DNA from: Dehalococcoidia bacterium
GTDB lineage: Bacteria; Chloroflexota; Dehalococcoidia; DSTF01; WHTK01
DNA: 64,000 nt
Reading direction: 5' to 3'
NCBI GenBank assembly: GCA_009377745.1
Contig: WHTK01000007.1
Location: 62,001 to 126,000, forward strand
Positions 16,405 through 26,547 of the stretch are shown in pieces. The position numbers were made by a program, and so were the translations under genes. Numbering within the stretch: the first letter of the stretch is position 1; every line of letters begins with the position of its first letter. A model generated the notes under the pieces. The model searched no databases. It saw only the letters and a list, made by a program, of their open reading frames with translations, and was not told the DNA's origin.

Positions 16405-17250
16405 ATGAGAGAGATCCACGTCGACACCATCAAAGCCAAGCTCTCAGAGCTTTGCATCGAAGCCACGCACGTGCTGCCGGACGACGTCCGCGACGGCCTG
16501 CGCCGCGCCGAGGCCACCGAGAAAGCGCCCCTGGCCAAGCAAATCCTGGTCGAGATCATCGACAACTTCGACATCGCCCAGCGCGAGATGATCCCGCTCT
16601 GCCAGGACACCGGCACCACCGTCGTCTTCGTTGAGTTGGGACAGGATGTCCACATCAGCGGCGGCTCCCTCGAAGAGGCGATCCACGAGGGCGTCGGCGC
16701 CGGCTACACCAGCGGCTACATGCGCGCCTCCATCGTCGCGCACCCGCTGACCAGCCGCGTCAACACCGGCAACAACACGCCCGCCGTCATCCACTACGAT
16801 GTCGTCCCCGGCGACGAGCTCCGTCTCAAGGTCATGCCCAAAGGCGGCGGCTGCGAGAACATGAGCCGCTACGCCAACTTCCTGCCCCGCGCCGGCAAGG
16901 AGCCGATCATCGAGTTCGTCATGCGCACCGTCGAGGAGTCCGGCGGCAACCCCTGCCCCCCACTGATCATCGGCGTCGGCATCGGCGGCACCTCCGAGTA
17001 CGCCATGGGCCTGGCTAAGAAAGCCGTCACCCGCGGCGTCGGCAGCAAGAGCGAGGACGAAGAGATCGCCGAGCTCGAAGCCGAGATGCTGGAGAAGGTC
17101 AACGCCCTCGGCGTCGGCCCCCAGGCCGTCGGTGGCATCAACACCGCCCTCGCCGTCAACATCCTCACCTACCCCACGCACATCACGGCCCTGCCCGTCG
17201 GCGTCAACATCCAGTGCCACAGCGCCCGCCTCAAGGAAGCCGTCCTCTAG
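16405..17250 (+). CDS. Fumarate hydratase class I, alpha subunit
   Basis: A 281-residue N-terminal half of class I [4Fe-4S] fumarase (FumA-N/TtdA family), which interconverts fumarate and malate with the beta subunit. Three Cys in family positions can bind the cluster: PLCQDTGT near 66, GGGCENMS near 151, and NIQCHSAR near 272. GIGGTSEYAMGLAKKA near 195 is also characteristic. The start follows AGGAGGGGCA. The beta subunit gene lies 850 bases downstream after two small genes, so all four probably share a transcript. Confidence 0.95.
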   Translation: MREIHVDTIKAKLSELCIEATHVLPDDVRDGLRRAEATEKAPLAKQILVEIIDNFDIAQREMIPLCQDTGTTVVFVELGQDVHISGGSLEEAIHEGVGAGYTSGYMRASIVAHPLTSRVNTGNNTPAVIHYDVVPGDELRLKVMPKGGGCENMSRYANFLPRAGKEPIIEFVMRTVEESGGNPCPPLIIGVGIGGTSEYAMGLAKKAVTRGVGSKSEDEEIAELEAEMLEKVNALGVGPQAVGGINTALAVNILTYPTHITALPVGVNIQCHSARLKEAVL

Positions 17251-17269
17251 TGTCCGAAACCGAGATGGT

Positions 17270-17305
17270 CTGCCCGTTTGCCAGTATGCCCGTCTGCCCG
17301 TGGGG
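17270..17305. repeat. Degenerate TGCCCGTN repeat
   Basis: CTGCCCGTTTGCCAGTATGCCCGTCTGCCCGTGGGG-like sequence. It is the third locus of the octamer family also seen at 1543 and 14628. Confidence 0.75.
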
Positions 17306-17330
17306 TAGCGGCTGGGAGGGGCGGCCCTAG

Positions 17331-17687
17331 GTGCCCTGGCAGGACTGGGTCTTCTCAATCGGCGGTTTCGTCATCCTCATCTCCCTGATCCCGACGATCC
17401 GCGGCGACCAGAAGCCCGCGCTCACCACCAGCGTCATGTCGCTTGCCATCATCAGCATCTTCGCCGTGACGATGGCCACCCTCGGCCTCTGGCTCAGCGC
17501 CTCCGCCAACGCCGGCGTCGCCGCCGCCTGGGGCGTCATGGCCGTCCAGCGATATCAGATGATCAAGCGCCAGCGCAACGAGGGCGTCCTGGCCCAGATC
17601 GAGGAAGAGGTCATCGACGTCACCCTCGGTCTGGACGACGACGATGAGGCGATAGCCGTTGCTCAGCCCGGAAAGCAGCCGGTATGA
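17331..17687 (+). CDS. Small membrane protein within fumarase operon
   Basis: A 118-residue protein with two or three hydrophobic segments (about 7-24, 33-55 and 58-75). An amphipathic, acidic C-terminus (LAQIEEEVIDVTLGLDDDDEAI) is probably cytosolic. It starts with GTG at 17331, with GGGAGGGG about ten bases before. No family is recognised. Its stop overlaps the next ATG by four bases (ATGA), so it is coupled to the cupin gene. A role with fumarase is only suggested by position. Confidence 0.65.
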   Translation: MPWQDWVFSIGGFVILISLIPTIRGDQKPALTTSVMSLAIISIFAVTMATLGLWLSASANAGVAAAWGVMAVQRYQMIKRQRNEGVLAQIEEEVIDVTLGLDDDDEAIAVAQPGKQPV

Positions 17688-18094
17688 GCGACCCCGTGGT
17701 CCGAGTCATTCACCCGGCCGAGCGCGATGCCGGCACCGCCCAGACGCCCGGCATGTCTCGCGCCGAGGGCTGTGGCGGCAGCACCGTCGGCGCCGAGCAT
17801 CTCTGGGTCGGCCACGTGTCGATGGAGAGGGGCGTTAAGTCCGGCCCCCATCATCACGGCCCCTTGGAGAGCGCCATCTACGTGATCAGCGGTCGCGCCC
17901 GTCTGCGCTACGGCCCCGGGCTCGAGCACGTCGTCGAAGCCGAGGCCGGCGACTTCATCTTCGTGCCGCCGGAGCTTATCCATCAGGAGATCAACGCCAG
18001 CAGCGATGAGCCGGTCGACATGATCGTCTCGCGCAGCGGCCGCGAAAACATCGTCGTCAACGTCGCCCTCCCGGAGGGGGCTGAGGAGGTCTAA
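17684..18094 (+). CDS. Small cupin protein
   Basis: A 136-residue single-domain cupin. The metal motif is SGPHHHGPLESAIYVISGRARLRYG (residues about 53-78: His cluster plus Glu) and the second motif is AEAGDFIFVPPELIHQEIN with a conserved His near 107. Such cupins often act as small metal-dependent enzymes or sugar isomerases; the substrate is unknown. It overlaps the upstream membrane-protein gene by four bases and ends 2 bases before fumarase beta, so it belongs to the same operon. Confidence 0.85.
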   Translation: MSDPVVRVIHPAERDAGTAQTPGMSRAEGCGGSTVGAEHLWVGHVSMERGVKSGPHHHGPLESAIYVISGRARLRYGPGLEHVVEAEAGDFIFVPPELIHQEINASSDEPVDMIVSRSGRENIVVNVALPEGAEEV

Positions 18095-18096
18095 GC

Positions 18097-18723
18097 ATGG
18101 CAGTCGAACGTCTCAGCGATCTCGAGGTGCGTCTCACGACGCCCGTTACCGATGAGGACGTCTCCGAGCTCAAGATCGGCGACCACGTCCTGGTCTGCGG
18201 CACCATCTACACCGCGCGCGATGCCGCCCACAACCGCATGGTCCAGACCCTGGACGCCGGCGGCCAGCTCCCCATCGACCTCAAGGGCCAGCTGATCTAC
18301 TACACCGGCCCCACGCCCGCCCGTCCCGGCCACGCCAGCGGCGCCATCGGCCCCACCACCTCGATGCGCATGGACCCCTTCACGCCGCGTCTCCTGGCCG
18401 AGGGCCTCAAGGCCTGCATGGGCAAGGGCAACCGCGGCCTGGAGGTGCAGGCGGCGCTCAAGCAGTACCACGCCGTCTACCTCATGGCTGTCGGCGGCGC
18501 CGGGGCGATGCTCTCCCAGTTCATCAAGAAGATCGAAGTCATCGCCTACGAGGACCTCGGCACCGAGTCCCTCAAGCGCGTCGAAGTCGAAGACTTCCCT
18601 GCCGTCGTCATGGACGACTGCGAGGGCCGCGACCTCCTCAACGAAGGCCGCAAGCAGTGGCGGGACACGGAGAAGCTCGGCAGCTACAAGCCCAGCGAGA
18701 AGATCATCGTCGCCCAGGGGTAA
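18097..18723 (+). CDS. Fumarate hydratase class I, beta subunit
   Basis: A 208-residue C-terminal half of class I fumarase (FumA-C/TtdB). Landmarks are LKIGDHVLVCGTIYTARDAAH, the YYTGPTPARPG loop and the GAIGPTTSMRMDPF signature near 83-96. LMAVGGAGAML is near 128 and the C-terminal DCEGRDLLNEGRKQW helix closes the protein. With the alpha subunit at 16405 it makes a full enzyme. A decayed second copy of this gene's last ~125 bases lies at 22893-23020. Confidence 0.95.
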   Translation: MAVERLSDLEVRLTTPVTDEDVSELKIGDHVLVCGTIYTARDAAHNRMVQTLDAGGQLPIDLKGQLIYYTGPTPARPGHASGAIGPTTSMRMDPFTPRLLAEGLKACMGKGNRGLEVQAALKQYHAVYLMAVGGAGAMLSQFIKKIEVIAYEDLGTESLKRVEVEDFPAVVMDDCEGRDLLNEGRKQWRDTEKLGSYKPSEKIIVAQG

Positions 18724-18933
18724 GCAAAAACCGGCGAGGTAGAGCGTCCAGACGACGCAGTCGCCGGTGACCACGTAGGGACGCACCTTTAGGTCCGTCC
18801 GAAGCGCCCATCCGGCGCTAATCATCGTTTCGAGGAACTTATTCCGGCCGAACCTTGCCCCCGAAACCGCTAGCAGAATCGAGGCTGCGAGTGGTTGGAC
18901 GGAGCTGAAGCTGCGTCCCTACGGGCACAGGTC

Positions 18934-18957
18934 ATGCCCCGGCCTTCAGGCCGGAGT
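18934..18957. repeat. Dispersed palindrome ATGCCCCGGCCTTCAGGCCGG
   Basis: A perfect CCGGCCT/AGGCCGG-type hairpin with a near-identical copy at 38810-38833. Other short palindromes of the 'cgtagggacg' type sit in the same gap (18775-18801). Confidence 0.8.
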
Positions 18958-18969
18958 GCGGTTTCTACC

Positions 18970-19428
18970 TCAACTGGCCTCGTTCTCCAGGTCTGTCCGG
19001 CACTGCTCTAAAATCTCCGAGGCGGGAATCACCGGCGCCTCCGGGTGGTTGATGCCCTCACAGACCTCGCCGGCCTCTTGCCAGCTCTCAGGGTCACGGA
19101 TGTTCCGGATCCACCAGGGATAAGTGCGGCACTGCGTTGGACGCGCCTCATAAACGCTACAGGTCTTGCCGGTCAAGAAAACGCAGTCATGAGAGCCGGG
19201 GCCATCGATCAGAGCGCGCCTGCCCTTGGTCACACGCGTGTACCTGCGCGCGAATGTGCCTGCTGGCAGCTCGAAGAAGTTGGCCAGGCGCTCCAGGTCC
19301 GCTGTCGAGACCTGAACAGAGCCGGAAGAGCCGGTGCAGCACTTGCCGCAAGACGTGCATTGGAACCGAAGTCCGCCTTCGAACCATCGTTCCCTTGGTG
19401 AATCCGTGGCTGCTCCGCTGAAGTCCAT
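18970..19428 (-). CDS. YkgJ-family cysteine cluster protein
   Basis: A 152-residue zinc- or iron-binding CxxCxxCC protein (YkgJ/CxxCxxCC family). The FQCTSCGKCCTGSSG cluster is near residue 22. It continues with CVFLTGKTCSVYEARPTQCRTYPWW, the second Cys group typical of the family. Function is unknown; members are proposed Fe-S or zinc proteins. The ATG at 19428 is chosen because upstream sequence is not family-like, but no Shine-Dalgarno sequence is visible, and an alternative start lies at 19449. Confidence 0.87.
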   Translation of the reverse strand: MDFSGAATDSPRERWFEGGLRFQCTSCGKCCTGSSGSVQVSTADLERLANFFELPAGTFARRYTRVTKGRRALIDGPGSHDCVFLTGKTCSVYEARPTQCRTYPWWIRNIRDPESWQEAGEVCEGINHPEAPVIPASEILEQCRTDLENEAS

Positions 19429-19525
19429 CGATATAAGTACCGCACACACAGGTCCGCGCGCAATGGACGTAGGTGACGCCGTGGCGAGAACGCCACTCTT
19501 GTGCTGCTTGGTAAGCCCGCAGATC

Positions 19526-20410
19526 TCAATCGCGCTGATTCATGCGCCCTGGCCACCGCCCTGAGATCCACTCTTCAAAGTCGAATGGTGTTGGAAACCC
19601 CGCGAGCCATGGGTCCATGATCGGTCTGAGGTCGCCGGACTCAGTATCGAGAACACCAAAGCAACCTAGCTTCAGTCCCTTCGCGTCTGGCTCCCACTTG
19701 GCGGAAGCGACGAGAGCGTCAAGTCCAAGATAAGTCGTGTGTGCAAGCGCCTGCGGCCCGGTCTGTTGGTGCGCATGTCCAAAGACGTGAAACCTGGGCT
19801 GCAGACGGCTCAGCAGCTCTGAGATCAGGCGAGAGCCGTGGATATCGCCTCGGAAGCCGGCGCTGCTGCCGAATGGTCCCTGATGCGTGATCAGCAGGTC
19901 CACGTAACCTGCATCTAACGCCAGAAGATGGTCGTAGGACTGAGGCTCAATGCCGGCGTCTCCGGTCCGTTCTTCAACGCCTCCCATGAACGCTATGCGG
20001 AACCCTTCAAAACTCAAAACGGCGCCATCAGGGACGTATCGGAACAGGTCGTAGGGGTCGGTCTTAGCGATGCCAAGCTTTGCCTCGACCTCAAGGGATC
20101 TGAGCCAGTCGAAATCTTCGTGGTTGCCGCGGATGAAGAGGATCGGCCCACCTAGTTTTCGGCGCGCCAGATGGAATGACTCAGCCCAGGGTGATTCCGC
20201 AGCGAAAAGCCGGCTGACGTCGCCTTCCGTAGCGTCCAGCTCTCGATATCTCTTGGAGGGTGCGTCCATTCGCTCGGGAAACGGGTAGCCAAAGTCACCT
20301 ACCTGAATGACGAGGTCCAGTGTCTTTCCCATTCGTCCCTGTAGGCTCAGCAACCCAGCGATGCAATGGAAGACGCGGCCATGCACGTCTCCCACGAAGG
20401 CAATATTCAT
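19526..20410 (-). CDS. Calcineurin-like metallophosphoesterase
   Basis: A 294-residue metallophosphoesterase with the five expected blocks: AFVGDVHGR at the N-terminus, VGDFGYPF, FIRGNHEDFDW, LLITHQGPFG and VFGHAHQQTGP. Together these form the dinuclear metal site. The substrate is not predictable. The ATG at 20410 is preceded by GGAG; the longer frame to 20461 adds unlikely residues. It is divergent from icd. Confidence 0.88.
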   Translation of the reverse strand: MNIAFVGDVHGRVFHCIAGLLSLQGRMGKTLDLVIQVGDFGYPFPERMDAPSKRYRELDATEGDVSRLFAAESPWAESFHLARRKLGGPILFIRGNHEDFDWLRSLEVEAKLGIAKTDPYDLFRYVPDGAVLSFEGFRIAFMGGVEERTGDAGIEPQSYDHLLALDAGYVDLLITHQGPFGSSAGFRGDIHGSRLISELLSRLQPRFHVFGHAHQQTGPQALAHTTYLGLDALVASAKWEPDAKGLKLGCFGVLDTESGDLRPIMDPWLAGFPTPFDFEEWISGRWPGRMNQRD

Positions 20411-20474
20411 TGTCTGCTCCATGAACAGCGCCAATCCGAGTTGCCAGAAGGCAGACTCCAATATCGGCTGATAG

Positions 20475-22874
<2,400 letters not shown>

Positions 22875-22892
22875 GACGCAGCGCTCCCAGCC

Positions 22893-23020
22893 AACGCCGA
22901 CGTCATGGGCGGCTCCGAGGTTCGCGACCTCTTTCGACGAGGCCCGCAAGCAGTGGGCGCGACACTGGGAGCGCGGCAGCTACAAGCCCAGCGAACGATC
23001 ATCGTCGCTCAAGGCTGGCT
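22893..23020 (+). pseudogene. Remnant of fumarase beta 3' end
   Basis: The DNA here matches the last ~125 bases of the fumarase beta gene at 18600-18720 with scattered changes. Clear identities are CGTCATGG, CGCGACCTC, CCGCAAGCAGTGG, CGGCAGCTACAAGCCCAGCGA and ATCATCGTCGC. The frame is broken by indels and there is no start. It is a decayed duplicate left behind icd, probably from rearrangement of the TCA block. Confidence 0.8.
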
Positions 23021-23115
23021 TTCATTACGCTTTAGCAACCCCGTAAGGCTGCCCTTTATGCCCTTCTAGCATGCCCTGGGCCAACCTGCCTGCGAGTCTT
23101 CACAGGAGGCAAGCC

Positions 23116-23415
23116 ATGAAGCTGCTCGATAAGCTCTTTGGCCACGGCCAATCCCCAGACGAGAGGATGATCGATGATGCGCCGATGGCTCTCTCCCAGT
23201 CCCCGCCCTGCCCCCACGGCGTCCTCACGCCACACTGGAGCACCATCGCCGAGCTTGGCCACGAAGATCTCGCCACCAGCTACGTCTGCGAGGCCTGTAG
23301 CGCCAGCTTCTCACCCGGCGAGGCCCGCCTGCTCCGCTCGACAGAGGCTCAGCGCCTGGCTGGACTCATGGAGCCCGCCGAATTGACCACCGACCCGCGC
23401 CCTTACCAGACCTGA
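23116..23415 (+). CDS. Small zinc-ribbon-like protein, paralog A
   Basis: A 99-residue protein: MKLLDKLFG at the start, then CPHGVLTPHWSTIAELGHED and ATSYVCEACSASFSPGEA. A single Cys-x-His plus a CxxC pair suggest a small zinc site. The gene at 23714 encodes a clear paralog with the same order (MGILDKVFG, CTHGVLVPRWDSVDDIG, ATSYFCEACNETFSP). The ATG follows AGGAGGC. Function is unknown. Confidence 0.78.
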   Translation: MKLLDKLFGHGQSPDERMIDDAPMALSQSPPCPHGVLTPHWSTIAELGHEDLATSYVCEACSASFSPGEARLLRSTEAQRLAGLMEPAELTTDPRPYQT

Positions 23416-23497
23416 CATGCCGCTGCTGAGACGCGGCTAACTTCGATGGCTCCACTCATGTCGGTTTCAACTTGGGTCCGCCAGACACCACCATTGT

Positions 23498-23560
23498 CGT
23501 TGCGAGCCATTGCCCGCGGGCAGGGCGTGGCAACCTTTGATCGCCGTTACGCCCTTGCCC
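23498..23560 (+). repeat. REP-like element copy
   Basis: TTGCGAGCCATTGCCCGCGGGC ... GGCAACCTTTGATCG, a forward copy of the unit arrayed at 26548-26990. It lies between the two small zinc-ribbon paralogs. Confidence 0.85.
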
Positions 23561-23609
23561 CTTGCTGGCGAATGACTGAGCGCGGGACCTTACAGTTTCT
23601 GTTATGCGG

Positions 23610-23697
23610 CTTTAACGCTCGCGTAAAGTGCAAAGCACACCCAATTTGTGCTAAATTAAATCGGGCCTGAGTAACCTTAACGTTAGCGTAAACTCAG
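23610..23697 (+). promoter_or_regulatory. Paired operator-like motifs TTAACGyTmGCGTAAA
   Basis: Two near-identical 16-mers, TTAACGCTCGCGTAAA (23612) and TTAACGTTAGCGTAAA (23678), lie in an AT-rich stretch before the gene at 23714. The second sits between CTGAGT and ACTCAG arms (23667-23697). The form resembles MerR/LiuR-type dyads. Partial matches occur at 27040, 40231 and 43157. Confidence 0.45.
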
Positions 23698-23713
23698 GTA
23701 GGGAGGGTTAATT

Positions 23714-23944
23714 ATGGGAATCTTGGATAAGGTATTTGGCAAGGACAAGTCGAACACTGCCGTTGAAACACGGCCCTGCACCCACGGTGTCCTCGTCCCG
23801 CGCTGGGATAGCGTGGACGACATTGGTAAGGAAGAGAAGGCGACGTCGTACTTCTGCGAAGCCTGCAACGAGACCTTCTCCCCGGTCCAGGCGCAGGCTC
23901 TGCGCGACTCGATGACGGAGCGCCTGCCCGTCGGCGATAGCTAG
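23714..23944 (+). CDS. Small zinc-ribbon-like protein, paralog B
   Basis: A 76-residue paralog of the protein at 23116: CTHGVLVPRWDSVDDIG, ATSYFCEACNETFSPVQAQALRDS. The ATG at 23714 follows GGGAGGG. It is preceded by an AT-rich promoter region with two copies of an operator-like motif, so its expression is probably controlled. Function unknown. Confidence 0.8.
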   Translation: MGILDKVFGKDKSNTAVETRPCTHGVLVPRWDSVDDIGKEEKATSYFCEACNETFSPVQAQALRDSMTERLPVGDS

Positions 23945-23945
23945 G

Positions 23946-25166
23946 TCAAGGCAGTAGCCCGCGGCGCGGCAATCTGGTGAACGCCAGGATTGCCGCGCCC
24001 ACGGCTACCACCGTCGCACTGAACACAAACGTGCTCTGTAGGCCGTAGGCATCGGCCAGAATCCCGGCGATCGTCGGCGATAGCGAGCCGATGAACCCCG
24101 CTGCATAGACCAAAGACACCACCGTCGAGTGGACGTTCTCGCCTGCCAGCTCTACGGCGGCGGACGTCAGGATCGACTGCATCGAGAACACGAAAAAGCC
24201 CAGGGCCAGGATCACAACGGCGAGCTGGGCTTTGCCGTCCGCCAGCGGGATCAGCGCCAGCACCAGCGCAAAGCCGATCATTGCCGGCAGGATCACCGCC
24301 TTGTGCCCCAGCCGGTCCGCCAGCAGCCCCATCACCGGCTGCGAGCCGATGCCCGCCAGCTGCGACAGCGCGATGTACCCGCCGACCAGCGCCGCCGAGT
24401 AACCCAGGTCCTCGCGCATGTAGATCGGCAAGAAGACCGTCGTGACCGCCTGCCCCACGGCCCGCAGGCCCGTCACCAGGAACAGCAGCAGCAGCGCCTT
24501 CTGCTTCAGTAGCTCAAAGAACGCCCCGATGTATGCCCTGAGTGACGCGCCGTGCTCGGAGTCCTTGGCGCCGCTCGCATCCAGCAGCCGCCACATCAGC
24601 AGCGCCCCGATGATGCCGATCACGAACTCGAAGCGCAGCACATCCCGCCAGTAGAGCAGCGACAGTAGACCGGCCGCCGTCAGCGGTCCCAGCACCTCGC
24701 CGATGCTGCCACCGGTGCCGTGCAGCGAGATGGCAAACGACCGCCGGTCCGCAAACCGCCGTGATAGCGCCCCCACCGCCGGCGGGTGGAACATCGAGGG
24801 GCCGAAGCCCATGAACAGCGTCGCCAGGATCAGCACGCCGTAATCCGGCGCGATGCTCATAATCAGCAGCGACGCCGCCGTCATCGCCAGCGAGATGCCC
24901 AGCATCAGGTTCGTCCGGCGCGTAAAGCGGTCACCCAGGTAGCCGGCGCTCATCGTCGCCAGCCAGCCCGTCAGCTGGCCGGTCGTTCCCAGCGCGCCCA
25001 CCTGCGTCGCGCTCAGCCCCAGCGAGATCTTGATCTCCGGGATCAGCACGCTGTACACACCCGACATCAGCAGGTGCTTGAGCGCGTGCCCAACCACGAT
25101 GATCGTCGCGAAGCGGTTGCGCGCGGCCCGCTCCACCGCGTCGATCATCGTCACGGAAGCCGTCAT
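23946..25166 (-). CDS. Major facilitator superfamily transporter
   Basis: A 406-residue MFS permease with 12 predicted membrane spans. The motif-A-like loop GYLGDRFTRRTNLM is near residue 76, its C-terminal-half repeat GLLADRLGHKAVIL is near 290, and FMGFGPSMFHPPAVGALSRRF is near 118. The last resembles the fosmidomycin-resistance (Fsr) subgroup, so a drug or small-molecule efflux role is plausible but not shown. The ATG lies at 25166. It is convergent with the small Cys-protein gene. Confidence 0.9.
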   Translation of the reverse strand: MTASVTMIDAVERAARNRFATIIVVGHALKHLLMSGVYSVLIPEIKISLGLSATQVGALGTTGQLTGWLATMSAGYLGDRFTRRTNLMLGISLAMTAASLLIMSIAPDYGVLILATLFMGFGPSMFHPPAVGALSRRFADRRSFAISLHGTGGSIGEVLGPLTAAGLLSLLYWRDVLRFEFVIGIIGALLMWRLLDASGAKDSEHGASLRAYIGAFFELLKQKALLLLFLVTGLRAVGQAVTTVFLPIYMREDLGYSAALVGGYIALSQLAGIGSQPVMGLLADRLGHKAVILPAMIGFALVLALIPLADGKAQLAVVILALGFFVFSMQSILTSAAVELAGENVHSTVVSLVYAAGFIGSLSPTIAGILADAYGLQSTFVFSATVVAVGAAILAFTRLPRRGLLP

Positions 25167-25313
25167 CTAGGAAGCGTCTTCAAAGCACGCATGGCATGAA
25201 GGCTACCGCGACGCATCGGCAGCGTCTAGGGATAAGCGCTTCCTTGATTGGAACGCTCCACCTGGTTTACGCTCGGCCCTGCGCTTGCCGCGTCAGTACA
25301 AAAGGTGCATACG

Positions 25314-25586
25314 ATGAGCGAAAAGGACTATGAGGCTGCCTTCCGGAAATATGAGGCTGCACGCGAGAAATACGCGCAGCTCCAGGAGGACATTCACCTC
25401 TTCCTTTCCCGATTTACCGGCAACCCCAAGCTTCTTGAGTCCCGTTTCGTTCTAAGAGACCTCGCTCGCATGGAGGGCTTGCGACGTCAACGAGACATCG
25501 CTCACGACACCTATCATTCGCTGGAAGAGGCTGTCTTCGATAGCCTCTCTCGCCCCTGGGACTCCGACCCGGATTCAGACAGATAA
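25314..25586 (+). CDS. Hypothetical coiled-coil protein
   Basis: A 90-residue, mostly helical, charged protein (MSEKDYEAAFRKYEAARE...) with heptad-like spacing over residues 3-80 and no membrane segment. The ATG at 25314 is the likely start, although an in-frame TTG lies at 25248. No family is recognised. It converges on the transporter remnant. Confidence 0.6.
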   Translation: MSEKDYEAAFRKYEAAREKYAQLQEDIHLFLSRFTGNPKLLESRFVLRDLARMEGLRRQRDIAHDTYHSLEEAVFDSLSRPWDSDPDSDR

Positions 25587-25593
25587 CCGGCTC

Positions 25594-25894
25594 TTACGAG
25601 TGGCCCAGGCCCCAGCGGTTCTGCACCCAGCTCTCCAGCGGCCCGAAGATCATCCGGTCGAACGCCAGGCCCACCGCCACGATCACGCCCATGATCGCCA
25701 GCACCAGCGTTCGGCTGGGCGTGGGTGACGTTAGGAAAGTAGCCCAATCGCAGCGTGGCTTGGCGGTCCGGGTCGAGGGAGCCGCTGCCCGTCGATGGCG
25801 CGTCTTCGCCGCCGGAGCCGCAGGCCGCCGCCAGCAAGGCGCCCAACGCGCCGCCGCCCAGAGCAAGAAATGAACGCCTGTCGAATCGATTCAA
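25594..25894 (-). pseudogene. Deletion scar of an aliphatic-sulfonate/nitrate-type ABC transporter
   Basis: The first 60 codons (TTG start at 25894 with GGAGG upstream) encode a Tat/lipoprotein signal (DRRSFLALGGG...AAACGSGG) and the substrate-binding protein start LRLGYFPNVTHAQ, as in SsuA/TauA-type proteins. At about 25712 the sequence jumps into another frame. That frame encodes the last ~38 residues of an SsuC-type permease (LVLAIMGVIV ... PLESWVQNRWGLG) and stops at 25594. One deletion joining the 5' end of the first gene to the 3' end of the last would produce exactly this. It lies divergent from an Rrf2 regulator. Confidence 0.75.
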
Positions 25895-26090
25895 GGGATA
25901 ATTCCTCCGTCTAAAGGCTGGCCGTCTGCAGAGCCCCCGCCCGGGGGCACAGACAGGTTGCAGACTTTCTCCGGCAGGTCAGCGTCATCCATGAAATCCT
26001 TAATCCGATATGAATAGTAGGAATATGAGGAATTGAGGACTTAATGTCAAGCCTGTAAGCAGAAAATCGCTAAACTAGACTTGATATAAG

Positions 26091-26540
26091 CTGACCAGCC
26101 GTGGCGAGCTCGCCCTCAAGGCGATGATCGAGCTAGCGAAGGCTGAGCTCTCGGCCGAGCCCGGCCTCTCCGCCGCCGAGATCGCCCGCCGCTGCCGCGC
26201 CTCCCTCAAATTCCTCGAGCAGGTGCTAACCCAGCTTCGCGGCGGCGGCTACATCGTCAGCACCCGCGGCCGTCTCGGCGGCTACCGGCTCGCCCGTGAC
26301 CCGGAGGGCATCTTCATCGGCGAGATCAGCCGCCTCATCGATGGACCCCTCGCCCCCGCCCCCTGCGCCAGCGTCAGCCAGCACCGCCCCTGCGATTGGT
26401 GCGTCAGCGAGGCCGAGTGCGATCTCAAGACGGTCTGGGTCCAGGTCCGCGACGCCATCGCCCAGGTCATGGACTCCGTCTCCCTCGCCGACCTCGTCCG
26501 CAACTCCGCCCGCCTCGCCTCAGACCGCTACGCCATCTGA
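26091..26540 (+). CDS. Rrf2-family transcriptional regulator
   Basis: An approximately 149-residue Rrf2/IscR/CymR-type regulator. The winged HTH includes LTSRGELALKAMIELAKAE, EIARRCRASLKFLEQVLTQL and the wing STRGRLGGYRLARDP. A C-terminal Cys group (CASVSQHRPCDWCVSEAEC) could hold an Fe-S cluster. The conserved N-terminus begins at a CTG (26091), right after a TGA at 26082. The first ATG (26124) would remove part of the recognition domain, so the start is unusual. It is divergent from the decayed ABC transporter and was probably its regulator; an AT-rich operator-like stretch lies at 26003-26040. Confidence 0.82.
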   Translation: MTSRGELALKAMIELAKAELSAEPGLSAAEIARRCRASLKFLEQVLTQLRGGGYIVSTRGRLGGYRLARDPEGIFIGEISRLIDGPLAPAPCASVSQHRPCDWCVSEAECDLKTVWVQVRDAIAQVMDSVSLADLVRNSARLASDRYAI

Positions 26541-26547
26541 TTCCCGT

